Shown: positions 18,025-27,135 of the stretch, one piece after another
Numbering within the stretch: the stretch's first letter is position 1
Layout: each line of letters opens with the position of its first letter
NCBI GenBank assembly: GCA_965221575.1
Contig: CBDCSM010000012.1
Span: 310,001 to 374,000 of the forward strand
Direction of reading: 5' to 3'
From: JAPPHA01 sp965221575
Lineage (GTDB): Bacteria > Pseudomonadota > Alphaproteobacteria > Rhodobacterales > Rhodobacteraceae
Length of the DNA stretch: 64,000 nt
The notes under the pieces: generated by a model
The model's database searches: none
Seen by the model: only the letters and a program-made list of their open reading frames with translations
Told to the model about the DNA's origin: nothing
Position numbers and translations under genes: made by a program

Positions 18025-18042
18025 CGTTTACGTAAACGATTA
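18021..18042. promoter_or_regulatory. LacI-type operator, site 1
   Basis: A perfect palindrome whose central 20 bp are AATCGTTTACGTAAACGATT, with a T and an A extending it to 22 bp. A central CG step is typical of LacI/GalR operators. It overlaps the -10 box of the promoter at 17997-18024. The matching site 2 at 28206-28225 differs only at two symmetric positions. The likely ligand is the LacI protein encoded at 29640-30686. Confidence 0.85.
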
Positions 18043-18092
18043 AAGCAGTTTGATATTTTAAAAAAACACGCAAGGGCGAAGTTCAAGACGGC

Positions 18093-20225
18093 ATGAACAA
18101 TTCAAAGGGGAGTAAACGTCTGGACTCGGAGCTCGACGCCGTTTTTCAGGCAAGTCATCCGGGCGCCGGACAGTTCCCAACGCTCCTCAGTCCATTTCAA
18201 ATCCGCGATGTGCAACTTCAAAATCGATTTGTTTTTCAACCACATTTTACTGCATTGGGGGAACTTACCGGGACGCCGTCTGATGCGCATCTCGCCTATC
18301 ATGAAGAACGGGCACGGGGCGGGGTCGGACTGATAATCTTCGAAAGCCAGGCGGTTCATCCGTCTGGAAAGATGTCTCGACGTTTCGTGGACGCATGGGA
18401 CCGGAAAGCAATCCCCATGTTTGCGAAGATATCTGAGGCAGTTCATTCGCACGGGACGCGAATTTTCAGCCAGCTGACGCACGGTGGCCATACATCGCTG
18501 GAACAGCCTCCACGTCGTCTCTGGGCACCCACGCAGATGCCCGAGCCGTCAAGCCATTTCAACACCAAGGCGATGGATACGGAGGATATCCGCGAAACCA
18601 TAGAAGGTTTCGCGACAAGTGCGCGGAATGCGGTCGAAGGAGGATTCGACGGTATAGAGGTCAAGATCGCCCACGACGGCCTGTTGCGGTCGTTCGCGTC
18701 ACCGTTCTTCAATCATCGCACGGACAACTACGGCGGGACATTCGAAAACCGCATGCGCCTGTCCATAGAGGTCCTCGAGGCCATAAAGCGTGCCACGGGC
18801 GAAGAGGTTCCACTCGGAGTCCGGCTGTGCGTGCACGAGTTCACACCGTTCGGGTATGACATCGACTACGGACTCAAGATGGCCGAGTTTCTTCAAACGA
18901 GTGGCTTGGTTGACTACTTTAATTCGGATGCGGGTTCTTTTTCGAGTTATTGGATGGAAATTCCGCCCGCTGGCATTCCGTCGGAAGAGTTCCGCAAACT
19001 CAACATAGCCTTGAAGGAATCGAGCCGCATTCCCGTTATCGCTTTCGGTCGTATCCGGCCGCTTCAGATGGCAGAAGAAATGCTGGCCATGGGTCAGGCT
19101 GATCTCATCGGAATGGCCAGACAGCTCATTACCGACCCGGAGACTCCGAACAAAGTGAAGGCGGGGCGCGCAGATCTTGTCCGACGATGCATATCCTGCA
19201 ACGAAGCCTGTCTTTTCCAGGTCAATCAAGAAAAAGGTGTCCGCTGCATTCAGAATCCGGGGGCAGGTCGAGAACGGACGGTAAATGAACGTCTGGTTGA
19301 CCGCGCGGAAAGTACACGGCGAATTATCGTGGTTGGAGGTGGCCCAGCGGGGATGAAAGTGGCGGAAATTTCAGCCAAGCGAGGACATGAGGTTACTTTG
19401 ATCGAGCGGGAACGGTCACTCGGGGGCCAAATCAAACTCGCCGTGAAACAGCCGACACATGACATGGTCGGCGAAGTCGTCGTTTATCTTGAAGCTGCCT
19501 TGAACGAACATGGCGTGAATTTGCGATTGGGTGACACCGCAACCGAGGCAATGCTCCGCGACCTTCAACCGGACACGATCGTGGTCGCCACCGGGTCTGA
19601 ACCAAATCTTCCGAACGTTGCGGATTCCGATGTAAAACTGGCACGGGAACTGGGACGCCAGGTCGAACCGGACTTGCCGGGTCTGAATCGCGACTTCGTG
19701 GTTTCCTCAGAGCAGGTCATGTCTGACCGCGTTGACGTATACGGAAAGGTCCTTGTAATCGACGGCAACGGTCATTGGGAAGCAGCCGGAACCGCAGAAT
19801 ACCTCGCAGACAGCGGATGCCAGGTGGAGTTGGTCTCTGGGGGGATGATGGCCGGGGCGGAACTAGAGAGCGGAACTCGGTCGCTGTTTTATCGGCGTGC
19901 CGCAGTAAAGGGAATTCGGCTAAGGACGGGATACCAACTTGTCGAAATCGGCGAAAACCGCGTCGCGCTGTCGGCGACATACAGCCCTGCCGATTCTTAC
20001 GGTTGGGGTCAATATGTCCTGATGCCCGGTGATGACGAGTGGATCGAAGACGTAGACTGGGTGGTTCCGGTGATCGGTCGTCGTTCGCGTGAAGACCTTT
20101 TCCTGAAGCTGCGCAGGGACGATGAATTCAGAGATGTGCGGATCGAACGCGTTGGTGATTGTGTTGCACCAGGACTTATTCAAAGCGCGATATATGAAGC
20201 CTTTCTGCTCGCCAGATCGATTTGA
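18093..20225 (+). CDS. OYE-like NADH:flavin oxidoreductase with Fe-S and FAD domains
   Basis: A 710-residue multidomain flavoenzyme of the 2,4-dienoyl-CoA reductase / trimethylamine dehydrogenase family. It has an FMN TIM barrel (about residues 20-360), a 4Fe-4S cluster motif CxxCxxxC(x11)C with Cys at about 366, 369, 373 and 385, and a C-terminal pyridine-nucleotide domain with GGGPAG at about residue 414. Relatives include FadH, BaiCD/BaiH and methylamine dehydrogenases. The substrate is unknown. As first gene of a LacI-controlled CUT2 transporter operon it probably oxidises, reduces or demethylates the imported compound. Confidence 0.9.
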   Translation: MNNSKGSKRLDSELDAVFQASHPGAGQFPTLLSPFQIRDVQLQNRFVFQPHFTALGELTGTPSDAHLAYHEERARGGVGLIIFESQAVHPSGKMSRRFVDAWDRKAIPMFAKISEAVHSHGTRIFSQLTHGGHTSLEQPPRRLWAPTQMPEPSSHFNTKAMDTEDIRETIEGFATSARNAVEGGFDGIEVKIAHDGLLRSFASPFFNHRTDNYGGTFENRMRLSIEVLEAIKRATGEEVPLGVRLCVHEFTPFGYDIDYGLKMAEFLQTSGLVDYFNSDAGSFSSYWMEIPPAGIPSEEFRKLNIALKESSRIPVIAFGRIRPLQMAEEMLAMGQADLIGMARQLITDPETPNKVKAGRADLVRRCISCNEACLFQVNQEKGVRCIQNPGAGRERTVNERLVDRAESTRRIIVVGGGPAGMKVAEISAKRGHEVTLIERERSLGGQIKLAVKQPTHDMVGEVVVYLEAALNEHGVNLRLGDTATEAMLRDLQPDTIVVATGSEPNLPNVADSDVKLARELGRQVEPDLPGLNRDFVVSSEQVMSDRVDVYGKVLVIDGNGHWEAAGTAEYLADSGCQVELVSGGMMAGAELESGTRSLFYRRAAVKGIRLRTGYQLVEIGENRVALSATYSPADSYGWGQYVLMPGDDEWIEDVDWVVPVIGRRSREDLFLKLRRDDEFRDVRIERVGDCVAPGLIQSAIYEAFLLARSI

Positions 20226-20295
20226 AAATGGCTTCCTCTCGTCCCAGTTGGCCTCGTATGGCTGAACCGGTGCCGTCCCGCGGGAGAGTGTTTTG

Positions 20296-21831
20296 ATGGC
20301 ACGCGGACCCGTATCGAGTTCCAGTGCAGGTTCGAGAGAGCGGTCGCGATTGAATCCGGAAGTTCTGGCATCGGTTTCGGCCGTCTCCAAGTCGTTCCCG
20401 GGCGTGGTGGCGCTGAATGACGTCGACTTTGTCGTCTGCTCCGGCGAGGTGAATGCATTGGTCGGCGAGAACGGTGCCGGAAAGTCGACCCTCATTAAGC
20501 TCATGGCCGGAATTTATGCGCCCGATCAAGGAAACATCATCGTCGGAGAGAAACAGCTTGTGGCGAGTCCGACGTCTGCACACCAGGCTGGAATTGCAAC
20601 TATTCACCAGGATCACAACCTTGTGCCGGGCATGTCCGTGGCGGAGAACATTGTACTCGGTCGCTGGCCCACGAGATTTGGGGTCATTTCAAAGACAGCC
20701 ATTCAGGAGCGATCGCGCGAAGCGTTGGCCCTGGTTGCACCGGAACTCTCGCCAGACACTCCGGCACGCAGACTTTCGCCTGCGGAAGGCCAGCTCGTTG
20801 AGGTGGCGCGCGCCCTCGCCGAGAAATCCCGCATCTTGATCATGGATGAGCCCACGACTTCCCTGTCAGGCCCCGAAATCGACCGGCTATTCGACGTGAT
20901 CGATAACCTCAAGCGCCAGGGAATGGGTGTCGTGTTCGTATCCCATTGGCTTGAAGAGGTCTTCCGTATTGCGGACCGCATCACGGTTTTGCGCGATGGG
21001 AAACTTGTCGGGAGTGCACCTGCCGCCGATCTTGATCAGACGACAGTCATCCAGATGATGGTTGGAAGAGACGTACGTGAAACGATAATTCCAGAGCGCT
21101 CCATCGGCGACCCTGTCCTGGAAGTACGGGGCCTTTCCCGTACGGGTGCGATCAATGATGTCAGTTTTGACGTTCGTACAGGTGAAATAGTCACGTTGGC
21201 GGGACTTGTGGGTGCCGGGCGGACCGAATTGGCGAACTGCATTTTCGGATTTTCCGGTTACGATTCAGGGGAAGTTCTGATCAATGGAATTCGCCTTCCG
21301 CAACGCGACATCAATGCGGCGATCCGGATGGGATTGGCCCTGATTCCGGAAGATCGCCGCGGACAGGGACTTGTCGGACAATTGAGTGCCGCAAATAACA
21401 TTACCCTCGCCATATTCGATCAGGTTGCCCCCAAGGGCGTTATTTCCTTCCCGATGGAAGACCGCATCGTGGAAGACGCGCGCAAGTCGTTGTCGATCCG
21501 CATGCCTTCAAGCAAATCACAGGTATCCACGCTTTCTGGCGGCAACCAGCAAAAGGCGATCGTCGCGCGTTGGCTTGCCCGCAAACCGAAGTTGTTGATC
21601 CTTGATGAACCAACAAAAGGAATAGATGTTGGTGCAAAGGCGGAAATCGGAGACATCATCGTCGAACTTGCGGAACAAGGTGTCGCAATTCTCCTGATCA
21701 GTTCGGAATTGCCGGAAGTCATAAGTTTCAGTGACCGCGTGCTGATCATGCGTTCCGGTCGAATCGTTGGTGAACTTGATCGCGCCGAAAAATCTCCCGA
21801 GAGCATCATGCACTACGCCACCACAGGTTGA
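20296..21831 (+). CDS. CUT2 sugar ABC transporter ATPase (RbsA/MglA-like)
   Basis: A 511-residue protein with two tandem ATPase domains. Domain 1 has Walker A VGENGAGKST, an LSPAEGQ signature and Walker B ILIMDEPTTSL. Domain 2 has a degenerate Walker A (GLVGAGRTEL), a proper LSGGNQQK signature and LLILDEPTKGID, as is typical for RbsA-type proteins in which only one site is competent. It energises CUT2 monosaccharide import. The ATG at 20296 follows GGAGAG. It lies 70 bp after the flavoenzyme gene and just before the permease. Confidence 0.93.
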   Translation: MARGPVSSSSAGSRERSRLNPEVLASVSAVSKSFPGVVALNDVDFVVCSGEVNALVGENGAGKSTLIKLMAGIYAPDQGNIIVGEKQLVASPTSAHQAGIATIHQDHNLVPGMSVAENIVLGRWPTRFGVISKTAIQERSREALALVAPELSPDTPARRLSPAEGQLVEVARALAEKSRILIMDEPTTSLSGPEIDRLFDVIDNLKRQGMGVVFVSHWLEEVFRIADRITVLRDGKLVGSAPAADLDQTTVIQMMVGRDVRETIIPERSIGDPVLEVRGLSRTGAINDVSFDVRTGEIVTLAGLVGAGRTELANCIFGFSGYDSGEVLINGIRLPQRDINAAIRMGLALIPEDRRGQGLVGQLSAANNITLAIFDQVAPKGVISFPMEDRIVEDARKSLSIRMPSSKSQVSTLSGGNQQKAIVARWLARKPKLLILDEPTKGIDVGAKAEIGDIIVELAEQGVAILLISSELPEVISFSDRVLIMRSGRIVGELDRAEKSPESIMHYATTG

Positions 21832-21844
21832 AGAGGCCGGGACC

Positions 21845-22912
21845 ATGAACATGAAGACGGAAAAAGGTGCACGCCCGCTACTTGGGAGACTCGGAAACGG
21901 TTTCACGCTCGGGGGAAGTACCACGCTGCTCGAGGTAATACAGAGCCTTGGCCTTCTGACGGTTATCGTAATCTGCAGTATCGTGCTCAGTTTTGCATCA
22001 CCTGTCTTCTTCACGATAATCAACATCGAAAACGTCCTCTTTACGGCGACGATTGTCGCAGTCGTCGCAATCGGGCAAGCGTTCGTGATCCTCGTGGCCG
22101 GTATCGATTTGTCCGTCGGTGCAGTGCTGGCGTTGTCGTCTGTCCTTGCGGTGGGACTGAGCCTGCACAACGGGCTTCCCGTACCATTTGCAGTTGCTGT
22201 CACGCTGTTGACAGGTGGCGGTATCGGCCTCATCAATGGCCTTTGCGCGACAGTCCTGCGGATTCCACCACTTATCGCCACCCTGGCGATGATGAGCATC
22301 GCTCGCGGTGCGGCTTTCCTTTACTCCGGGGGGCGGAATATCGCGCCCGTGCCGAAGGTTTTCATCGAAGTTCAGGCAGCAAGGCTTTTCGGAATTCCTG
22401 TGGTGATCCTATTTACCCTCGCGTTGGCAGTATTGGCGCATTTCGTTCTGACACGCACAAGTTTTGGCCGTTCGGTGTACGCCACGGGAGGGAATCCAGT
22501 TGCAGCCCGTCTGGCCGGAATTCGAACCGACCGCATAACCGTGATTGCGTTTGTAATCTCCGGACTGACGGCCGCAATAGGTGGTCTGATGATTACTGCC
22601 CGGTTGGAGGCGGGAGCGGCAACCGCCGCATTCGGCATGGAACTTACCGTGATTTCCGCTGTGGTCATTGGAGGAGTCAGTCTATTCGGCGGAGAGGGCA
22701 AGATCGTAGGGGTTTTGCTCGGCGTGTTGCTTCTCGGCCTGGTGCAAAATGCCGTTAACCTCTTGAATGTACCGCCAAACTACGATCTGGTCGTTAGCGG
22801 GGTCGTGATCGCAGCCGCAGCGGCTCTGGATGTGGCGCGCCGCAAGTATGTCGAAGCCGGTTTGTTGCGACGTACGATTTTGGACAAGGGAGACGCTGCC
22901 AATGAACAGTAG
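21845..22912 (+). CDS. CUT2 sugar ABC transporter permease (RbsC-like)
   Basis: A 355-residue inner-membrane protein of the RbsC/AraH group. It has about eight to ten hydrophobic segments and the characteristic AGIDLSVGAVLALSSVLAVG and GGNPVAARLAGI motifs. ATG 21845, 13 bp after the ATPase stop, is preferred over in-frame starts inside the ATPase gene. It forms the homodimeric channel for the sugar delivered by the binding protein encoded at 27136-28140, since no binding-protein gene directly follows. Confidence 0.93.
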   Translation: MNMKTEKGARPLLGRLGNGFTLGGSTTLLEVIQSLGLLTVIVICSIVLSFASPVFFTIINIENVLFTATIVAVVAIGQAFVILVAGIDLSVGAVLALSSVLAVGLSLHNGLPVPFAVAVTLLTGGGIGLINGLCATVLRIPPLIATLAMMSIARGAAFLYSGGRNIAPVPKVFIEVQAARLFGIPVVILFTLALAVLAHFVLTRTSFGRSVYATGGNPVAARLAGIRTDRITVIAFVISGLTAAIGGLMITARLEAGAATAAFGMELTVISAVVIGGVSLFGGEGKIVGVLLGVLLLGLVQNAVNLLNVPPNYDLVVSGVVIAAAAALDVARRKYVEAGLLRRTILDKGDAANEQ

Positions 22913-22982
22913 CATCCCCGAACGGTCGACCGTTTATCCGGGGGGCTTCTTGCAGGGTGTCCACACAGTTGGTTCCCGATGG

Positions 22983-23807
22983 TCAAAGGAGGGTTTTCAA
23001 GTAATCGTAAGCCCGCCTGGCCATGTCGTCCGGTTCGACGTTTCTGCGAGAAAAACCGATTTCCATAGTCAGGTATCCGTCAAACTCGACATCTCGCAAT
23101 GACGCGATCAGTGACACATAGTCGACCACACCGCTTCCCGGAGGATTGCGATCGATATCGGCGAGATGTATGTGGGCCAAGTTTTCCCTCAACCTGTAGA
23201 CATAGTCGGTTGGCACTTCGTTCCGGTACAGAGTGTGATACGTATCGAACATTGCCTTGACATTGTCCCTGTCTACGTCTGCCATCATTTCCAGGACATC
23301 GTCGCAACTGTCGACAAGATTGCTGTCGGCGGATGTCGGTTCGACCGCGACGGTCAGGCCAAGTCCTGCGGCATGACCCGCCACTTCCTCCAATGACTGG
23401 ACGCTCCATTTCCAGGCGTCCTTTCGCGGTGTTCCGAAAACTTGCCACCCGGCAACGTAAAGCAGGACATTTCCTCCCCATTCTGCACACAGATCTGCAA
23501 CCTTCTTGTATTGGTCCACGGCGGCGGCACGCTCTAATGGATTTGACGAAGCCACATTGAATCCGGCACCACCGCCCGGCGCCGGCAGCATACTGGCCAA
23601 TGCCAGTCCGGAATCATCCAGGACTGACTTGATCTCTCTGCGTCGGGCAGGCGTCAGGTAATCGGGATATGCGTGTGGTGCCGCTGCACCGATCTCGATT
23701 CCGTCATATCCGATGCGTGCGAGTCGCCTAATGACATCTTCTAGAGGATATGCGGGAACCCAAACTGGAAAACTCGAATAGACCCAAGTGTTGAATGCTA
23801 GTTTCAC
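22983..23807 (-). CDS. Sugar phosphate isomerase/epimerase-like TIM barrel (AP endonuclease 2 family)
   Basis: A 274-residue xylose isomerase-like TIM barrel. Metal and substrate motifs are recognisable: the Glu of AVEPTS, the Asp/His of MFDTYHT, the His of IHLADIDR and the C-terminal Glu of LTMEIGF. The start is the GTG at 23807, preceded by an excellent AAGGGAGGG; the frame stays open upstream to 23921 but without a better start. Relatives include hydroxypyruvate isomerase, inosose dehydratase (IolE) and ketose 3-epimerases. It is convergent with the permease gene and probably belongs to the same regulon. Confidence 0.88.
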   Translation of the reverse strand: MKLAFNTWVYSSFPVWVPAYPLEDVIRRLARIGYDGIEIGAAAPHAYPDYLTPARRREIKSVLDDSGLALASMLPAPGGGAGFNVASSNPLERAAAVDQYKKVADLCAEWGGNVLLYVAGWQVFGTPRKDAWKWSVQSLEEVAGHAAGLGLTVAVEPTSADSNLVDSCDDVLEMMADVDRDNVKAMFDTYHTLYRNEVPTDYVYRLRENLAHIHLADIDRNPPGSGVVDYVSLIASLRDVEFDGYLTMEIGFSRRNVEPDDMARRAYDYLKTLL

Positions 23808-24529
23808 GTGACCCTCCCTTTCGGCATCATGACGGTACGGGTCGCCGGAACGTTCGATTTCGCGTCCAGTTCCGTCGGGAACAGAAGGCTTGCCGTCCGT
23901 TACCCGAAAGAGTCTAATCACATTGGTCAGGATCGAACACCTGAAATCGGCTCACATTGAATGAAAACTCCGCAAATGTCGTGATGTCCTCCTTTACCAC
24001 GTAATCTTCCATTGATCCGTTTCGAAGCCGGGCGGGAACCTTGGTGGCCGAAATTTCGATGAAGCCGGTTTGACACCCTTAATTCAATGGCCTGACTCTA
24101 TCGCTAACTCGGGCACCTCGAGAACAATCGGCTTGTTGAGCGCAACAAAGGACGCCGATGTCTCGAGAATCCTCAACCTCTGACACGGCCGGGCATCCGG
24201 TGTTGCCGCCACGAACCGAATTTTCCGAATTAATCAACAAAATCAAACCAAACCGGATGGTTGCGAAATTTCCAACCCGTGTGCATTATCAACGCCGTAA
24301 ACAAACGATGCTGGCGTAAGCCGAATGTTCCGGTGCAACCGATCTGATGGGGGAGGCGTTCGGCGGAAAGAGTTTCCAGCAAATTCTCTTCGGTTGCCAG
24401 CATCATCGGTTGCAAGTCGATCAGATTGATCAACGGCTTGGGCAACGTGCGCCGGAACGAACCTGTGTCGGTCAACTTGCCTGTTGACGACAGCAGTTGT
24501 CGCGCAGTTCGTGAACGGAAGGAAACGTC
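23808..24529. other. Long intergenic region, no recognised gene
   Basis: About 720 bp between divergent isomerase genes, visibly AT-richer than the flanks. One open frame on the minus strand (24230-24475, 81 codons) reads as a plausible soluble peptide with LINLIDLQPMMLATEENLL, but it matches no family I know and lacks a convincing ribosome-binding site. A small CGACA/TGTCG inverted repeat lies just upstream of the 24530 gene. Probably regulatory sequence plus possible gene remnants. Confidence 0.4.
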
Positions 24530-25582
24530 ATGAGGACGATCAAGGGGCCAGCACTTTTCCTGGCGCAGTTCGTTGGCGACGAGGCGCCATACAATTCCTG
24601 GAATTCGATTACCCGTTGGGCTGCCGAGTGCGGATATTGCGGGGTCCAGGTTCCCAGTTGGGACAGGCGACTGATCGATCTTGAGGCCGCTGCCGGTTCG
24701 ATAGACTACTGCGATGAGTTCAAGGGCGTGGCAGAGGAGAACGGAGTGAGGGTCACCGAATTATCCACACACCTTCAAGGACAGCTTGTCGCCGTTCATC
24801 CGGCATACGACGAAGCATTCGATGGATTTGCCGTACCTGGTGTGAGAGGCAATCCCCGGGCTCGCCAGCAATGGGCCGTCGAACAACTCACGATGGCATT
24901 GTCGGCATCTTCCAACATGGGGCACTGCGCACATGCGACGTTTTCGGGAGCCCTCGCATGGCCCTACGTCTACCCGTGGCCGCAACGACCATCCGGACTG
25001 ATTGAAACCGCGTTCGACGAACTCGCCGCGCGGTGGAAGCCGATACTGGATCACGCCGACGACTGTGGCGTGGACATCTGCTACGAAATTCACCCGGGCG
25101 AGGACCTTCACGATGGAGTGACATTCGAAATGTTCCTGGACCGGACCGACGGGCACGCGCGTGCGAACATGCTCTACGACCCTTCGCATTATGTGCTGCA
25201 GTGTCTCGATTACCTGGACCACCTCGACATTTACGCGGACAGGATTCGGATGTTCCACGTCAAGGATGCCGAATTCAATCCGAGTGGACGGCAGGGCGTG
25301 TATGGCGGTTATCAGAGTTGGCTTCGCCGGGCCGGACGTTTTCGTTCGCTCGGCGACGGACAGGTTGACTTCGGTTCGGTCTTCTCGAAGCTCGCGGCCA
25401 TGGACTTCGATGGCTGGGCCGTGGTCGAGTGGGAGTGTTGCCTGAAACACCCGGAAGCGGGTGCCCGGGAAGGGGCCGACTTTGTTCGCGATCACATCAT
25501 ACGTGTTACCGACACGGCGTTTGACGACTTTGCGGGAGCCGGGACTGACGATGCGGCAAACAAACGGATGCTGGGACTTTGA
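24530..25582 (+). CDS. Sugar phosphate isomerase/epimerase-like TIM barrel
   Basis: A 350-residue xylose isomerase-like TIM barrel, longer than the paralogue at 22983. Metal-site candidates are the Glu of CYEIHPGEDLHDG, the Asp/His of NMLYDPSHYVLQ, the His of MFHVKDAEFNP, and the C-terminal Glu in VVEWECC. GGAAGGAA precedes the ATG. The HVKDAEFNPSGRQGVYGGYQSW insertion occurs in a subgroup often encoded beside Gfo/Idh/MocA dehydrogenases, as here (72 bp downstream). The pair probably interconverts and oxidises a sugar or cyclitol; the exact reaction is unknown. Confidence 0.9.
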   Translation: MRTIKGPALFLAQFVGDEAPYNSWNSITRWAAECGYCGVQVPSWDRRLIDLEAAAGSIDYCDEFKGVAEENGVRVTELSTHLQGQLVAVHPAYDEAFDGFAVPGVRGNPRARQQWAVEQLTMALSASSNMGHCAHATFSGALAWPYVYPWPQRPSGLIETAFDELAARWKPILDHADDCGVDICYEIHPGEDLHDGVTFEMFLDRTDGHARANMLYDPSHYVLQCLDYLDHLDIYADRIRMFHVKDAEFNPSGRQGVYGGYQSWLRRAGRFRSLGDGQVDFGSVFSKLAAMDFDGWAVVEWECCLKHPEAGAREGADFVRDHIIRVTDTAFDDFAGAGTDDAANKRMLGL

Positions 25583-25653
25583 ACGCCCTGCCGGCGTGAC
25601 TGTCGGGGACGAGTTGCCGAAAGAGACGAAACGGAAGGAAGGCAGGTGCGGGA

Positions 25654-26832
25654 ATGACGATTGAAGGAGTGACGGGGCGTCGGGCCGGCCGAAAAATTCG
25701 GCTTGGCATGGTTGGCGGCGGCCGAGACGCGTTCATTGGTGCGGTCCACAGGATCGCCGCACGACTGGACGACCGGTACGAATTCGTGGCAGGCGCCTTG
25801 TCTTCGACGCCGGAACGGTCGCAAGCATCCGGTCGGGACCTGGGGCTTTCACCGGACCGCATCTACGACGATTTCCGGTCCATGGCGGTTCGGGAGGCGC
25901 GGCTGAAGTCCGGCATCGAGGTTGTCGCGGTGGTGACTCCGAACAACCTGCATTACCCGGTTGCGGTGGAATTTCTCCGGCGCGGTATCCATGTCATATG
26001 CGACAAACCGCTGACCTCCTCTTTGGCGGATGCCAAAAAACTGGCAAAACAGGCGAAGCGGTCGTCCGCCCTGTTCATACTTACACACAACTACACGGGC
26101 TATCCGATGATACGGCAGGCGCGCCACATCGTGGCGAAGGGTCAGCTCGGAAGAATCCGTGTCGTTCATGCCGAGTACCCGCAAGACTGGTTGTCAGAGC
26201 CACTCGAGGCGGCCGGTCAGAAACAGGCCGCATGGAGAACAGATCCGGAGCGCTCGGGTTTGGGCGGTTCTGTAGGTGACATCGGGACCCATGCCTACAA
26301 CCTGCTCCGCTTTGTTACCGGCCTCGAACTGGACAGCCTTTCAGCGGATCTTACCGCGTTCGTGGACGGCCGAAGCCTGGATGACAATGCGCACGTCCTC
26401 CTTCGTTTCGCCGGTGGTGCGCGGGGTATGCTGTGGTGCAGTCAGGTCGCGCCTGGAAACGAGAACGCGCTCAAGATTCGTGTCTATGGCGAGCACGGTG
26501 GCCTGGAATGGGAGCAGGAAGCCCCCGACAAGCTTTGGCATACGTCACGGGGCGAGCCGAAGCGACTGATCACTCGAATGGGTGCCGGTGCCGCTGATGC
26601 CGCGAACAGGGTATCACGAATACCACCGGGGCATCCCGAAGGATACCTCGAAGGATTCGCAAACATTTACAGGGAGGCAGCCGACGCGATCGAGGCAGCC
26701 AGGGAGCAACTCGAAGTGCCGGACGAAAACATCTATCCGGGAATCGTTGACGGTGTTGAGGGGGTTGCCTTCATCGATGCCTGCGTCCGGTCCTCAAACC
26801 GAAATGGCGCCTGGACCGGGCTCCGATGCTAG
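25654..26832 (+). CDS. Gfo/Idh/MocA-family NAD(P)-dependent oxidoreductase
   Basis: A 392-residue dehydrogenase. The Rossmann motif is LGMVGGGRDAFIGAVHR near residue 17, the catalytic lysine is in ICDKPLTS, and the active-site region is GDIGTHAYNLL. Members oxidise sugars, inositols or amino-sugars at a hydroxyl group with NAD(P). It follows the TIM-barrel gene with a good ribosome-binding site (GGAAGGAAGG somewhat distant from the ATG). It is probably an enzyme of the pathway served by the CUT2 importer. Confidence 0.92.
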   Translation: MTIEGVTGRRAGRKIRLGMVGGGRDAFIGAVHRIAARLDDRYEFVAGALSSTPERSQASGRDLGLSPDRIYDDFRSMAVREARLKSGIEVVAVVTPNNLHYPVAVEFLRRGIHVICDKPLTSSLADAKKLAKQAKRSSALFILTHNYTGYPMIRQARHIVAKGQLGRIRVVHAEYPQDWLSEPLEAAGQKQAAWRTDPERSGLGGSVGDIGTHAYNLLRFVTGLELDSLSADLTAFVDGRSLDDNAHVLLRFAGGARGMLWCSQVAPGNENALKIRVYGEHGGLEWEQEAPDKLWHTSRGEPKRLITRMGAGAADAANRVSRIPPGHPEGYLEGFANIYREAADAIEAAREQLEVPDENIYPGIVDGVEGVAFIDACVRSSNRNGAWTGLRC

Positions 26833-27135
26833 GCGATGTAGAAGCGTCTGTTTCAACGCATACTTTATGGACTGCAACCGGGGCATGCTGCCTTTGCGCC
26901 ACCATTTGCCGTCAATCTTGACCGAATGGAAGAATTGCTATCGGCATGAACAAGGCGTTTGGTCAAAAAAAACTCGTAAGCTTGCCGTCTGCCATTCCAT
27001 CCACGTGCTGACTCATTATCGGGAATCACGATATTGAAATTGACCCGGGCCGATGCCGGCCCGGATCTGATTTCTGCTCGGAATGAAACGAGTTTCAAGC
27101 CACAGACCGTCTGTTACGACGGCGGACCGAAACTG
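26833..27135. other. Intergenic stretch between convergent genes
   Basis: About 300 bp between the oxidoreductase gene (plus) and the binding-protein gene (minus). No gene, strong terminator hairpin or repeat was recognised. Confidence 0.4.

Noticed and set aside
22902..23102. Plus-strand ATG overlapping the end of the CUT2 permease gene, 66 codons
   Set aside because: It overlaps the convergent isomerase gene by 120 bp and has no recognisable homology.
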